A DNA stretch of 55,533 bases from positions 1 to 55,533 of the forward strand of contig CASFJU010000006.1 in NCBI GenBank assembly GCA_949295115.1, read 5' to 3'. Made by a program: the position numbers and the translations under genes. This document shows positions 34,901 through 43,474 of the stretch, piece by piece. Position 1 is the first letter of the stretch. Every line of letters begins with the position of its first letter. The notes below the pieces were generated by a model that made no database searches, was not told where the DNA came from, and saw nothing but the letters and a program-made list of their open reading frames with translations. Origin of the DNA: an uncultured Phascolarctobacterium sp. (GTDB lineage Bacteria; Bacillota; Negativicutes; Acidaminococcales; Acidaminococcaceae).

Positions 34901-35091
34901 CCTCGTTCGCATTCATCCTCGGCTGCGTGCCGCTGGCCATTGCTACCGGCCCGGGCGCAGGTGCCCGTGTATCCATGGGTAACGCCGTAGTTGCAGGCAT
35001 GACCTTCAACACGTTGTTCGGTATCTTCCTGATTCCGGTTTGCTTTGTAGTTGTTGAAAAAATCTTCAGCAAAAAGCATAAGGCAGAATAA
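31981..35091 (+). CDS. RND multidrug efflux pump, AcrB/HAE1 family
   Basis: 1036 residues, full length. It starts MARFFIDRPVFAMVLAILI; TM1 is followed by periplasmic porter domains (YPNITKPRISVSTNYTGASA). The proton-relay helix TM4 has LILAIGLVVDDAIVVVEAVE with the two aspartates near residues 407-408, and TM10 has the essential lysine in MLIGLAAKNAILIVEYAK. It exports drugs or lipophilic compounds in exchange for protons in a trimer spanning the periplasm. No outer-membrane TolC-like gene is nearby. Confidence 0.96.
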   Translation: MARFFIDRPVFAMVLAILITLLGLIAGFSLPIAQYPNITKPRISVSTNYTGASAETVEESVAQAIEQKVNGVENMLDMSSTSTATGEYSLNVQFNLEKDADIAAVEVQNRVSQATSSMPQEVTAYGITTTKESAETIMYFALYSPNNTYDSMFLRTYADVNFIDAIKRVKGVSTVDEYGPEYAMRIWLNPEKLAQLGLTTSDIEAAVESQNIQAPVGTIGARPTVAEQEKQYSANAQGRLKTPEEFGNIIVRSINGENLYLKDIARIEEAPRSDLVLSRLNGGESVVFPVSLTSDANAIETVSQIREVLADAEKRFPADMKLTVIQDNTQFITESLEKVAHTFFEALVLVILVIFMFLGSWRATLIPLLAVPVSLVGTFASFVLLGFTINTLTAFALILAIGLVVDDAIVVVEAVEHHIQDTGLSPKEATYRAMSEVSGPVVAIAFVLSAVFIPTAFTGGTVGELYKQFAITISVSMMLSAIVALSLTPALCSLILKPKKDEAEVKGVIGKAVHAFNKWFERTLEKYVDNVGKCIRHAKVVMACLLVGLILTGFLFKITPSGYVPNEDMGMSAVSFSLPEGSSSNRNIQLMGELSDAVLKFPGVDYVMEVSGVDILSSAQKASAGLVVVTMKPYAERDTTIQDIIPMIQALGPKYPDATVMAFQPAALPGASSTGSLSMYIMNLAGEDVTTMNERAQEFLAKARQRPEIGMIYTTLNTSTPMYKFNVDRDKAQSLNVPVSSVFSALQTFLGGYEINDLNNFGRTWKVVMQADEKYRASVDDMRYFFVRSNNGDMIPLNTLVTYENENSSVVMTRFNGARAIKIAGDPAEGYSTGQAMDALEEVAAETLPVTYSYEWTDQSRDQIEAGNRSAQIFVISLIFVFLCLAALYESWTIPLAVLLSVPTAVLGCILGQYLRGQQNDVYMQIGLIMLIGLAAKNAILIVEYAKMNMEKGMGVIDAAIEASRLRLRPILMTSFAFILGCVPLAIATGPGAGARVSMGNAVVAGMTFNTLFGIFLIPVCFVVVEKIFSKKHKAE

Positions 35092-35102
35092 TGCTTAACT
35101 TA

Positions 35103-35131
35103 ATGCCCCGCTTAACGGCGGGGCATTTTTT
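35103..35131 (+). terminator. Terminator of the efflux operon
   Basis: ATGCCCCGC/GCGGGGCAT (9 bp, 6-base loop) followed by TTTTTT. Confidence 0.92.
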
Positions 35132-35209
35132 GTGCGGCGGCAGGATTTTTGCAATTTGCGTTGTATTATAGCTAAAGTACACAACTAAATTGAATTAGAG
35201 GGGTTTATC

Positions 35210-36934
35210 TTGAACAGATTAAAAGAACAGGGGCGCTTCCTGCGTAATGTGTGGCTGTTAACCAAAAGCTACTGGCAGTCGGAAGAACGCCTGAAAGCAT
35301 ATTTGCTGCTGGCCGTCATCATCGCGCTGACGCTGGCGGTGGTTTACGTTATTGTTTTAATTAACGACTGGTTTAATGTTTTTTACGAGGCACTGCAAAA
35401 CTACAACACCGAAAAAATTTTTGACGAGCTGATACATTTTTCGTGGCTGGCGGCGCTGTACATTATTTTAATGGTGTATTCGTTTTATTTGCAGCAGGTG
35501 CTGATTATCAACTGGCGCCGCTGGCTGACGGACAGATACATCGACGAATGGCTGCGCAACAAAACCTATTACCGTTTGCAGGTGTTCGGTGCCGATACCG
35601 ATAACCCTGACCAGCGTATCAGTGAGGACGTGCGCCTGTTTGTGGAGATGACGCTGACTTTCAGCATCGGCGTTTTAAAAGCGTTCTGCACTTTTGTGTC
35701 GTTCGTTTTTGTGCTGTACCAGATTTCCGGCCCGCTGGATTTTACGCTGTTTGGCCACAACTTCCATATCGAAGGGTACATGGTGTGGGTGGCATTGATT
35801 TATTCCGCGTTGGGCACGTGGGTAACGCATGTTGCCGGTAAAAAGTTAGTGGGCTTGAATTTTGTGCAGCAGCGTTACGAGGCGGACTTCCGTTTCAGCA
35901 TGATGCGTATGCGCGAGAACGCCGAAAGCATTGCTTTTTACAGCGGCGAAGGGCGCGAGGGCAGCGTGTTTAAAAAGCGCTTTACCTTGCTTTTGGATAA
36001 TTTCTGGAAAATCATCCAGAAACGCAAACAGCTTATCTGGATTAACTCCGGCTATTCGCAGATTGCGATAATCTTCCCGCTGGTTGTTGCCATGCCGCGC
36101 TATTTAAGCCACCAGATTACGCTGGGCGGCCTGATGCAGGTCAGCAACTCATTCCAGCAGGTGCAGACTTCCTTGTCGTACTTTGTCGATATGTATGCTT
36201 CCATCGCTGAATGGCAGTCGGTTGTCAACCGTCTTACCGGCTTTGGGCTGCACATGCACGAGGTTAAGCAGGAAAAATTGCAGCCGGATCTGGAGCGCAG
36301 CGCTACGGACGGCGCTATTGCCGCAGCGGGGCTGAATATTGCCCTGCCGGACGGGCGCACGCTGATTGACAACGCCGCCTTTAATTTGCAGCAGGGGCAG
36401 AACGTGTTAATCAAGGGCGCAAGCGGCAGCGGCAAAAGCACTTTGCTGCGCGTTTTGGCAGGCATCTGGCCTTACGTTAAGGGCAAACTTGCCATGCCGG
36501 AAGCAGAAAAGACGATGTTCATCCCGCAGAAGCCGTATCTGCCGTTAGGCACATTGCGCGAAGCGCTGTTATACCCGGGCAGTTTGGAATGCAGCGACGA
36601 CGAGCTGAAAAACGTGCTGACGGAGTGCAGTATCGGCTACATGGCAGATAATTTATATGTTGAAGCTGACTGGTCGCATGTGCTGAGCGGCGGCGAGCAG
36701 CAGCGCGTGGCGTTTGCGCGTGCCCTGCTTTATAAGCCGGACTGGCTGTTTCTGGACGAGGCGACCTCCGCGCTGGATGAGGCGACGGAAAAAGCCATGT
36801 ACACGCTGCTGGCGGAGAAAATGCCGCAGACGACAGTTATCAGCATCGGGCACAGAAGCACTTTGAACAGCTTCCACACGGCGGGGCTGTTTTTGGATAA
36901 AAATTTAAAAGCACTTTCGTTTAATTATTTGTAA
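35210..36934 (+). CDS. ABC transporter, fused permease-ATPase of the SbmA/YddA type
   Basis: 574 residues starting with TTG after GAGGGG. The N-terminal half has about six helices of the ABC_membrane_2 (SbmA/BacA-like) type, with VIVLINDWFNVFYEALQNYN and WRRWLTDRYIDEWLRNKTYY. The C-terminal ATPase has Walker A GASGSGKST, signature LSGGEQQRVAFARAL and Walker B WLFLDEATSALDE. Relatives move vitamin B12, peptides or long-chain compounds; the cargo here is unknown. It works as a homodimer and lies 20 bases before the flavodiiron gene. Confidence 0.88.
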   Translation: MNRLKEQGRFLRNVWLLTKSYWQSEERLKAYLLLAVIIALTLAVVYVIVLINDWFNVFYEALQNYNTEKIFDELIHFSWLAALYIILMVYSFYLQQVLIINWRRWLTDRYIDEWLRNKTYYRLQVFGADTDNPDQRISEDVRLFVEMTLTFSIGVLKAFCTFVSFVFVLYQISGPLDFTLFGHNFHIEGYMVWVALIYSALGTWVTHVAGKKLVGLNFVQQRYEADFRFSMMRMRENAESIAFYSGEGREGSVFKKRFTLLLDNFWKIIQKRKQLIWINSGYSQIAIIFPLVVAMPRYLSHQITLGGLMQVSNSFQQVQTSLSYFVDMYASIAEWQSVVNRLTGFGLHMHEVKQEKLQPDLERSATDGAIAAAGLNIALPDGRTLIDNAAFNLQQGQNVLIKGASGSGKSTLLRVLAGIWPYVKGKLAMPEAEKTMFIPQKPYLPLGTLREALLYPGSLECSDDELKNVLTECSIGYMADNLYVEADWSHVLSGGEQQRVAFARALLYKPDWLFLDEATSALDEATEKAMYTLLAEKMPQTTVISIGHRSTLNSFHTAGLFLDKNLKALSFNYL

Positions 36935-36954
36935 TTTACAGGGAGGTAAGCAAA

Positions 36955-38124
36955 ATGATGCCAATGGAAATAGCGCCCAAAATTTACGACGTGGGCGTAA
37001 CGGACTGGACTGTAAGGGATTTTCACGGTTATAAAACGGAGCGCGGCGCAAGTTATAACAGCTATCTGATTATGGACGAAAAAATCTGCCTTATCGACAC
37101 CGTTAAGGCGTGTTACGCGGATGAGCTGCTGGAAAAAATCAGCCGCGTTGTAGACCCTGCCAAAATTGATTATGTGATTGTAAACCACGTTGAGCCGGAC
37201 CATGCAGGCGCACTGCCGCAGGTGCTAAAGGCTGCGCCCAACGCTAAATTTGTCATCACCATGCAGGGTAAAAACGAAGCTTTGCGACATTACGGCGACG
37301 GTTTTGACTTTATGGTGGTTAAGGAAGGCGACAGCATTGAACTTGGCAGCCGCAGCCTGACCTTTGTGCCCGTGCCGATGCTGCACTGGCCTGACAACAT
37401 GGTAACTTACTGTCCGCAGGACGGAATTCTGTTCAGCAATGACGCATTCGGCCAGCACTATGCCAGCAGCAAACGCTTTGACGACGAAGTGGACGAAACA
37501 GTGCTGTTTTACGAAGCGAAAAAATATTTTGCCAATATCCTGTGGCCTTATGCCCGTTTAATCGGCGGCGCGCTGAAAAAAGTCGGCGGACTGGATATTA
37601 AAATGATTGCGCCTGCGCACGGCGTTATCTGGCGCAGCAAAATTGCACAGATTGTTGAGCGTTACGCAGCGTGGGGCAGCGGCGTTAACGACGGCAGCCT
37701 TGTTATTGCCTACGAAACGATGTGGGGCGGCACGGAAACTATTGCCCGGGCAATGGTGGAAGGCGCTGCGGCGGCCGGTGTAAAAGTGCAGCTGCTGCGT
37801 ATGGACAGGACGCCCTGCAGCACCGTGGCGGCAGAATTGTTTGAAGCAAGCGGCCTGCTTGTAGGTTCGCCGACGCTGAACAGCGGCATGATGCCCTGCA
37901 TCGGCGCAATGCTGATTTATTTAAAAGGCTTGCAGCCGAAAGGCAAAAAAGCGGCAACTTTCGGCACCTGCGGTTGGGCAGGCGGCGCACAGAAGGACAT
38001 GGAAGCGCTGCTGACGGCGGCAGGCTGCGATTTGCAGCCCGGCTTTAACTGCAAATGGCGCGCTTGCGGCGATGAATTGGAAGCGGCACGCCAATTTGCT
38101 TACGAATTTGCCAAAAACCTGTAA
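36955..38124 (+). CDS. Flavodiiron protein, FprA/A-type
   Basis: 389 residues. The metallo-beta-lactamase-like domain has the di-iron motif H78-V-E-P-D-H83, plus later ligands (PMLHWPDNM; FSNDAFGQHY; APAHGVIW). A flavodoxin domain follows from about 250 (IAYETMWGGTETIARAMVEG). It reduces oxygen to water or nitric oxide to nitrous oxide, protecting anaerobes. No rubredoxin or NADH domain is fused, so it needs a separate electron donor. AGGGAGGT precedes the ATG. Confidence 0.94.
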   Translation: MMPMEIAPKIYDVGVTDWTVRDFHGYKTERGASYNSYLIMDEKICLIDTVKACYADELLEKISRVVDPAKIDYVIVNHVEPDHAGALPQVLKAAPNAKFVITMQGKNEALRHYGDGFDFMVVKEGDSIELGSRSLTFVPVPMLHWPDNMVTYCPQDGILFSNDAFGQHYASSKRFDDEVDETVLFYEAKKYFANILWPYARLIGGALKKVGGLDIKMIAPAHGVIWRSKIAQIVERYAAWGSGVNDGSLVIAYETMWGGTETIARAMVEGAAAAGVKVQLLRMDRTPCSTVAAELFEASGLLVGSPTLNSGMMPCIGAMLIYLKGLQPKGKKAATFGTCGWAGGAQKDMEALLTAAGCDLQPGFNCKWRACGDELEAARQFAYEFAKNL

Positions 38125-38138
38125 TGAATAATTAAATT

Positions 38139-38178
38139 GCGGCGGTGGAATTTACAAAAATTTCATCGCTGCTTTTTT
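38139..38178 (+). terminator. Terminator after the flavodiiron gene
   Basis: A 15-bp stem (38139-38153 with 38158-38172, three G-T pairs) and ACAA loop, followed by TTTTTTAT. Confidence 0.9.
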
Positions 38179-38186
38179 ATTTAGCC

Positions 38187-38215
38187 TTGCCAAAAGTCGA
38201 AAAGTCAAATATAAT
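38187..38215 (+). promoter_or_regulatory. ctsR promoter with CtsR-like heptads
   Basis: TTGCCA (38187-38192), 17 bases, perfect TATAAT (38210-38215). The spacer holds AGTCGAA (38195) and AGTCAAA (38203), resembling the CtsR heptad RGTCAAA. The gap between them is 1 base instead of the usual 3, so the match is partial. Self-repression by CtsR is expected. Confidence 0.6.
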
Positions 38216-38255
38216 AAATGTAAAATCAATACATCTATTTATGGGGTAATCCGAT

Positions 38256-38663
38256 ATGAGAAATCTTGCTGATGCAATAGAAAACTTTATTATGCGCCAG
38301 CTGCTGGAGGACAGCGAAGACACCGTGCTGGTGCAGCGCAACGAGCTGGCCGATAAATTATCGTGCGCGCCGTCGCAGATAAGCTATGTTTTAAGCACGC
38401 GCTTTACGCCGGAAAAAGGCTATCTGGTGGAATCGCGCAGGGGGAGCGGCGGTTTTGTGCGTATTGTGCGCGTAACGCCGCCCAAAAAGGAGCAGCACCG
38501 CGAAACGGCGCAGAGCCTTTTGGAACACTGGGCACAACGCGGGGTTGTTACCGGGCGTGAGTATGCGCTGCTAAAATACATGCTGGAAATTATGAACGCC
38601 GACGAAAAGAAAAAAATAACTGTATTACAGAATGCCATAAGTAAGATGTTGTCTGTGAGGTGA
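38256..38663 (+). CDS. ctsR: Transcriptional repressor CtsR
   Basis: 135 residues, somewhat short for CtsR (about 150). The winged helix has RNELADKLSCAPSQISYVLS TRFTPEKGYLVESRRGSGGF, with the family GSGG wing. The C-terminal region (EHWAQRGVVTGREYALLKYM) matches the dimerisation domain. CtsR represses clp genes until heat or stress inactivates it. It overlaps or abuts clpC. Confidence 0.93.
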   Translation: MRNLADAIENFIMRQLLEDSEDTVLVQRNELADKLSCAPSQISYVLSTRFTPEKGYLVESRRGSGGFVRIVRVTPPKKEQHRETAQSLLEHWAQRGVVTGREYALLKYMLEIMNADEKKKITVLQNAISKMLSVR

Positions 38664-38668
38664 GGGAA

Positions 38669-41380
38669 ATGTTATGCCAGAAATGCGGCAAAAAAGAAGC
38701 CGTCGTGCACGTAGTGTGCATGGTAAATAATAAACAGATAGATAAGTGGCTGTGCGCCGACTGTGCCGAAAAGCTGATGCCTTTTGCCGTTGGTGCGGGC
38801 AGGGGCCATGCCGTTGACGCACGCAATCTTTTGGAAACTTTGTTCTTTGGCGGCGACGCGCCGAAAACGCCGGAACTGCGCCGCTTTACGAAACGTATGT
38901 CCTCGATTCTGGAGAATGCCATGCGCAGCGCGCTGGACAGAGGGCACGACCATCTCGGCACGGAGCATTTACTGCTTGCGCTGCTGAACGAAAAGGACTG
39001 TTACGGTATCCGCGTGTTGGAAAAATTGGGCGTTAATACCATCGCCGTGGCGGAAGAACTGGAAAAAATGATGGACCCGGCGGGCAATTTGCAGATTATC
39101 ATCGGCTATACGCCGCGTGCCAAACGCGCGCTGGAAATTGCCGCCGAAACCGCCGCTGCCTTAAAATCCCCACAGGTAGGCTCGGAGCATTTGCTGATGG
39201 GCATTCTGCGCGAGGACAAGGGCATGGGCGGCACCGTGCTGCGCAAATTTAACATCACTGCCGAGCAGGTTTGGCAGATTATCCGCTCCATCCGCGAGCA
39301 TCAGCCTGCCGTGCCGGGCTTTGAAGAAGCGGAAATGCCGGAATACGACGATATGCCGGAGGAAATGTCGCTGGAGGTTTTGAACGAGTTTGGGCGCAAC
39401 CTGAATGATCTGGCGGCAGCCGGTAAAATTGACCCCGTTATCGGCAGGGAAAACGAAATTGAAAGGGTTATCCAGATTTTGTGCCGCCGCACCAAAAACA
39501 ACCCGGTGCTTATCGGCGAGGCGGGCGTCGGCAAAACCTCCGTCGCCGAAGGGCTGGCGCTGCGCATTGTGGAAGGCAAGGTGCCTGATTTGCTGCGCAA
39601 CAAAACCGTGTTTTCGCTGGAAATCGGTTATCTGGTGGCGGGCGCAAAATACCGCGGCGATTTTGAGGAACGCCTGAAGGATATTCTGGAAACGATTAAG
39701 GAAAACAAAGATATAATCCTGTTTATCGACGAGCTGCACACCATTATCGGCGCGGGCGCGGGAGAAGGCGGCACGGACGCTGCCAACATCATCAAACCGG
39801 CGCTGGCAAGGGGCGAGCTGCAGGTTGTCGGCGCAACGACGCTGAGCGAATACCGCAAGCACATTGAAAAAGACGCGGCGCTGGAGCGCAGGTTCCAGCC
39901 GGTTATGGTTTCCGCGCCGGACGCAGAGGCAACGCTGACGATTTTGAAGGGGCTGCGCACAAAGTATGAGGAGTTCCACAAGCTGCATGTGTCGGACGCG
40001 GCGCTGGAAGCTGCGGTAAAACTTTCCAATCGCTACATTACCGACCGTAACCTGCCGGACAAGGCTATCGACCTGATGGACGAAGCCTGCGCCAAGGTTA
40101 AGCTGCAAAATTATAAACTTTCCATCCCCGTGGTGGAAAAGGAAAAAGAGCTGGCACAGGTACGCCGCGACAAGGCGGAAGCCATTGCCGCCCAGCAGTA
40201 CGAGCGTGCGGCCCAGCTGCGCGACCACGAGGCCATTCTGGAAATGGCGCTGGAATTTGAAAAGGGCAGCTATGACAACGCAATCAGCAAACGCGCTGAG
40301 GTTACGGAGGAGGATATTGCTTCCGTCATTTCGCAGTGGCTGAATATTCCGCTGCAGAAGCTTACGCGGACGGAAAGCGAACGCCTGCTGCACATGGAAA
40401 GCGATTTGCACAAGCGTGTTATTGGGCAGAACGAGGCTGTGGAAGCCGTCAGCAAAGCAATCCGCCGTGCGCGTGCAGGCTTTAAGGATAAAAACAGGCC
40501 GGTGGGTTCGTTCCTGTTCCTCGGCCCTACCGGCGTCGGCAAAACGGAACTTGCCAAAGCGCTGGCAGAAAATATGTTCGGCGACGAGCGTGCGTTAATC
40601 CGCTTTGATATGTCCGAATACATGGAAAAACATACGGCTTCGCGCTTAGTAGGCGCGCCTCCGGGCTATGTCGGCTACGAAGAAGGCGGGCAGCTTACCG
40701 ATGCCGTGCGCAGAAGGCCGTATTCCATCATCCTGCTGGACGAAATTGAAAAGGCGCACCCGGACGTATTTAACCTGCTTTTGCAGATTATGGAGGACGG
40801 ACGCCTGACGGACGGGCAGGGGCGCACGACCGATTTTAAAAACTGCGTGATTATTATGACCAGCAACGCCGGCGCAAGAATGCTGGCGGATACCAAACCG
40901 CTGGGTTTCAGCCTTGGCGGCGAGGAAGAAGAAGATTCCCGCAAGGATAAGGTGCTGGCAGAGATTAAAAACGTGTTCCGCCCGGAATTTTTGAACAGGG
41001 TGGACGAGATTACCGTCTTTGACAGATTGAAATACGACGATTTGGTGCAGATTATTAAAAATATGCTGCGCGAGCTGCGCGCCAAACTGGCGGAAAACGG
41101 CCTGACGCTGGAAATTACGCAGGAAGCGCGCGACCTGCTGGTAAAAGAGGGCAGCGATACCCGTTACGGTGCAAGGCCTTTGCGCCGCGCCGTGCGTAAA
41201 ATGCTGGAAGACCCTGTCAGCGATTTGTATCTGGCGGGCAGGTTTAAGGCGGGCGACACCATCTGCGCCAGCATGGGCGAAAACGGCAAAATTAAGTTTA
41301 TGCCCAAAAAGGTTGAAGTTGTAATAACGCATGAAGAAATACAGCCGGCGGAGGTAAACGATGGCCAGAACAAAAACTAA
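38669..41380 (+). CDS. clpC: ClpC-type AAA+ unfoldase with an N-terminal McsA-like zinc finger
   Basis: About 903 residues; ClpC is normally near 810. The extra N-terminus has two CxxC pairs ([14 protein letters not shown] ... [13 protein letters not shown]), the pattern of McsA zinc fingers, then two Clp_N repeats (about 80-205), AAA1 with GEAGVGKTS (about 283-291), a UVR-like segment ([19 protein letters not shown]), and AAA2 with [17 protein letters not shown] before the C-terminal lobe is the probable ClpP-binding loop. It unfolds proteins for ClpP. No mcsA or mcsB gene is present. GTG 38660 is an alternative start. Confidence 0.92.
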   Translation: MLCQKCGKKEAVVHVVCMVNNKQIDKWLCADCAEKLMPFAVGAGRGHAVDARNLLETLFFGGDAPKTPELRRFTKRMSSILENAMRSALDRGHDHLGTEHLLLALLNEKDCYGIRVLEKLGVNTIAVAEELEKMMDPAGNLQIIIGYTPRAKRALEIAAETAAALKSPQVGSEHLLMGILREDKGMGGTVLRKFNITAEQVWQIIRSIREHQPAVPGFEEAEMPEYDDMPEEMSLEVLNEFGRNLNDLAAAGKIDPVIGRENEIERVIQILCRRTKNNPVLIGEAGVGKTSVAEGLALRIVEGKVPDLLRNKTVFSLEIGYLVAGAKYRGDFEERLKDILETIKENKDIILFIDELHTIIGAGAGEGGTDAANIIKPALARGELQVVGATTLSEYRKHIEKDAALERRFQPVMVSAPDAEATLTILKGLRTKYEEFHKLHVSDAALEAAVKLSNRYITDRNLPDKAIDLMDEACAKVKLQNYKLSIPVVEKEKELAQVRRDKAEAIAAQQYERAAQLRDHEAILEMALEFEKGSYDNAISKRAEVTEEDIASVISQWLNIPLQKLTRTESERLLHMESDLHKRVIGQNEAVEAVSKAIRRARAGFKDKNRPVGSFLFLGPTGVGKTELAKALAENMFGDERALIRFDMSEYMEKHTASRLVGAPPGYVGYEEGGQLTDAVRRRPYSIILLDEIEKAHPDVFNLLLQIMEDGRLTDGQGRTTDFKNCVIIMTSNAGARMLADTKPLGFSLGGEEEEDSRKDKVLAEIKNVFRPEFLNRVDEITVFDRLKYDDLVQIIKNMLRELRAKLAENGLTLEITQEARDLLVKEGSDTRYGARPLRRAVRKMLEDPVSDLYLAGRFKAGDTICASMGENGKIKFMPKKVEVVITHEEIQPAEVNDGQNKN

Positions 41381-42719
41381 ATTTGTGTGCCAGAACTGCG
41401 GTTACAGCTCCGCAAAATGGCTGGGTCGCTGCCCGGAATGCGGCAGCTGGGACAGCATGGCAGAGGAGATTGAAACGCCTGCCAAACCGCAGCAAAGCTT
41501 TTTAATGCCGCAGGAAGCGCCGAAGCCGAAAACTTTGGATAAGGTGATGCTGACGGAGGTAGAACGCCTGCAAACCGGCATCAACGAATTTGACCGCGTG
41601 CTTGGCGGCGGGCTTGTGCCGGGCAGTTTGGTGCTGCTTGGCGGCGACCCCGGCATCGGCAAATCGACAATGCTTTTGGACGCAGGCATGCGTTTTGCCG
41701 CCAACAACATCAAAGTTTTATATGTGTCGGGCGAGGAAAGCGAAGCGCAGACCGCCATGCGTGCGCGCCGCCTGGGTAAACCGGGCGCGGCGCTGCTGGT
41801 GATGACGGCGACCGACCTTGACGCTGTGCTTTTGCAGGCGAAGGAAGTGCAGCCGCAGATACTTGTAATAGATTCCATCCAGACGATGTACAACGCTGAA
41901 CTGCAAACGGCGGCGGGCAGCGTGGGGCAGGTGCGCGAATGTACCGCCAAGCTGCTGCGTTTTGCCAAGGCAACGGGCATTGCCGTTATCATCATCGGGC
42001 ACGTTACCAAGGACGGCAACATCGCAGGTCCCCGTTTATTGGAACACATGGTGGACGTGGTTTTGCAGTTTGAAGGCGACCGTTCTTATTCCTTCCGCGT
42101 TTTGCGCGCCCTGAAAAACCGTTTCGGTTCAACCAGTGAAAGCGGTATTTTTTCCATGGAAGCGGGCGGGCTGATTGAAGTTGCCAACCCCGCAGGACTG
42201 TTTTTGGAAAACCGTGCCGAAAATGCGCCGGGCAGCGTTGTGTGTGCCTGCCTTGAAGGCAACCGCCCGATTATGGTTGAGGTGCAGGCGCTTGTTGCCA
42301 AAACGCCTTACGGCATGCCGCGCCGCACGGCGGTAGGTTTTGACTACAACCGCGTCAATATGCTGCTGGCGATTTTAGAGCGCCGTTTAGGCATGGACTT
42401 TGGCAATTTTGACGCTTACTTAAATGTCGTCGGCGGCATGAAGATTACAGAACCGGCGGCGGATCTGGCGGCAGCGGCGGCGCTGGTTTCCAGCTACCGC
42501 AACAAAGCAGTGCCGCATGGCGTGCTGGCGGTGGGCGAAGTTGGGCTGACGGGTGAAATCCGCCGCGTCAGCAATACGGAACGCCGCATCCGCGACGCCG
42601 CGAACCTTGGCTTTACCAAATTTGTAGTGCCAAAGGGTAAACTGAATATGGAACAAAAGACTTCGGGCATTATTCAGGCAGCGACGCTGGAAGAAGCTTT
42701 GAGTGCAATTTTTAACTAA
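41361..42719 (+). CDS. radA: DNA repair protein RadA
   Basis: 452 residues. The zinc finger has C10, C13, C24 and C27, then a RecA-like ATPase with Walker A GGDPGIGKST, the RadA-specific KNRFG motif (near residue 252), and a C-terminal Lon-like domain (LNVVGGMKITEPAADLAAAA). RadA drives branch migration in recombination. Its start lies inside the clpC end (20-base overlap), matching the Firmicute order clpC-radA. Confidence 0.97.
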   Translation: MARTKTKFVCQNCGYSSAKWLGRCPECGSWDSMAEEIETPAKPQQSFLMPQEAPKPKTLDKVMLTEVERLQTGINEFDRVLGGGLVPGSLVLLGGDPGIGKSTMLLDAGMRFAANNIKVLYVSGEESEAQTAMRARRLGKPGAALLVMTATDLDAVLLQAKEVQPQILVIDSIQTMYNAELQTAAGSVGQVRECTAKLLRFAKATGIAVIIIGHVTKDGNIAGPRLLEHMVDVVLQFEGDRSYSFRVLRALKNRFGSTSESGIFSMEAGGLIEVANPAGLFLENRAENAPGSVVCACLEGNRPIMVEVQALVAKTPYGMPRRTAVGFDYNRVNMLLAILERRLGMDFGNFDAYLNVVGGMKITEPAADLAAAAALVSSYRNKAVPHGVLAVGEVGLTGEIRRVSNTERRIRDAANLGFTKFVVPKGKLNMEQKTSGIIQAATLEEALSAIFN

Positions 42720-42720
42720 A

Positions 42721-42742
42721 ACGGGCGCAAAGCCCGTTTTTT
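42721..42742 (+). terminator. Terminator after radA
   Basis: ACGGGC/GCCCGT, 5-base loop, then TTTTTT. Confidence 0.88.
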
Positions 42743-42766
42743 ACTGTATTTATCCGCCGAAAGGCG

Positions 42767-42795
42767 TTGACACATATTAGTTACTGTGATAAAAT
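42767..42795 (+). promoter_or_regulatory. Upstream promoter of carD
   Basis: TTGACA (42767-42772), 17 bases, TAAAAT (42790-42795). Confidence 0.65.
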
Positions 42796-42804
42796 AAATA
42801 AATT

Positions 42805-42833
42805 TTGACATTTTTACGGCTTGGTGCTACAAT
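42805..42833 (+). promoter_or_regulatory. Downstream promoter of carD
   Basis: TTGACA (42805-42810), 17 bases, TACAAT (42828-42833), about 50 bases before the ATG. Two tandem near-consensus promoters suggest strong or doubly controlled expression. Confidence 0.7.
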
Positions 42834-42882
42834 AAAAGAGTATTAGAGTAAAAACTGATATTTTGTTAAAGGAGGAGCGCCG

Positions 42883-43365
42883 ATGTTTGCCGTAGGAGAT
42901 AAAATTGTTTACCCGATGCATGGCGCCGGTGTTGTGCAGGCCATTGAACAGCATGAGCTTGCCGGTGAAAATGTCGATTATCTGGTCATGATGATATTGC
43001 TCAGCGATATGCGCGTTATGGTGCCGCTGAAAAATGTGGAGCGTGTTGGTTTGCGCCACATCATTGATAAAGAACAAATCCCCGGCATTGAAGAAGTGCT
43101 GCGGCATCCGGTAGAAGTAAACCTGCGCGGCGTAACGTGGAACAGGCGCTTTAATATGTACCTTGACAAAATGAAAAGCGGCAATGTGCTGGAGGTTGCC
43201 GAAGTGATACATGTTTTGCAGTCGCAGGAAAACGAGAAAAAGCTTTCCACCGGCGAACGGAGGCTTCTGGCAACGGCGCGGCAGATACTCGTCAGCGAGA
43301 TGATGCTGGTCTGCGACGAAAGCCAGGAAGACGCCGAAAAATGGCTTGATAAATTTTTTGAATAA
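42883..43365 (+). CDS. CarD/CdnL-family transcription regulator
   Basis: 160 residues. The N-terminal RNA-polymerase-interacting Tudor-like domain has FAVGDKIVYPMHGAGVVQAI and VMVPLKNVERVGLR; the C-terminal helical domain starts near RRFNMYLDKMKSGNVLEVAEV. Such proteins bind the polymerase beta lobe and stabilise open complexes, often at rRNA promoters. It lies between radA and the PIN/TRAM gene, a common Firmicute arrangement. Confidence 0.9.
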   Translation: MFAVGDKIVYPMHGAGVVQAIEQHELAGENVDYLVMMILLSDMRVMVPLKNVERVGLRHIIDKEQIPGIEEVLRHPVEVNLRGVTWNRRFNMYLDKMKSGNVLEVAEVIHVLQSQENEKKLSTGERRLLATARQILVSEMMLVCDESQEDAEKWLDKFFE

Positions 43366-43396
43366 AAACACCGGTAAAAAAATCGGTGTTTTTTTA
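43366..43396 (+). terminator. Terminator after carD
   Basis: AACACCGGT pairs with ATCGGTGTT with one G-T, 6-base A loop, followed by a T-run. Confidence 0.85.
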
Positions 43397-43474
43397 TTTT
43401 TTATACTGTTTTTGCAGGTGGATTTGTAGTACAATATACATAATCCATAACTATGCCCAAAAGGAGGTGAGAAA

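Noticed and set aside
34009..35079. A 356-codon open frame on the minus strand
   Set aside because: Antisense shadow of the RND pump gene, low complexity and His/Gln-rich, no family resemblance.
39161..40411. A 416-codon open frame on the minus strand
   Set aside because: It is the antisense shadow of clpC, without ribosome binding site or recognisable domain; GC-rich coding DNA often leaves such frames.
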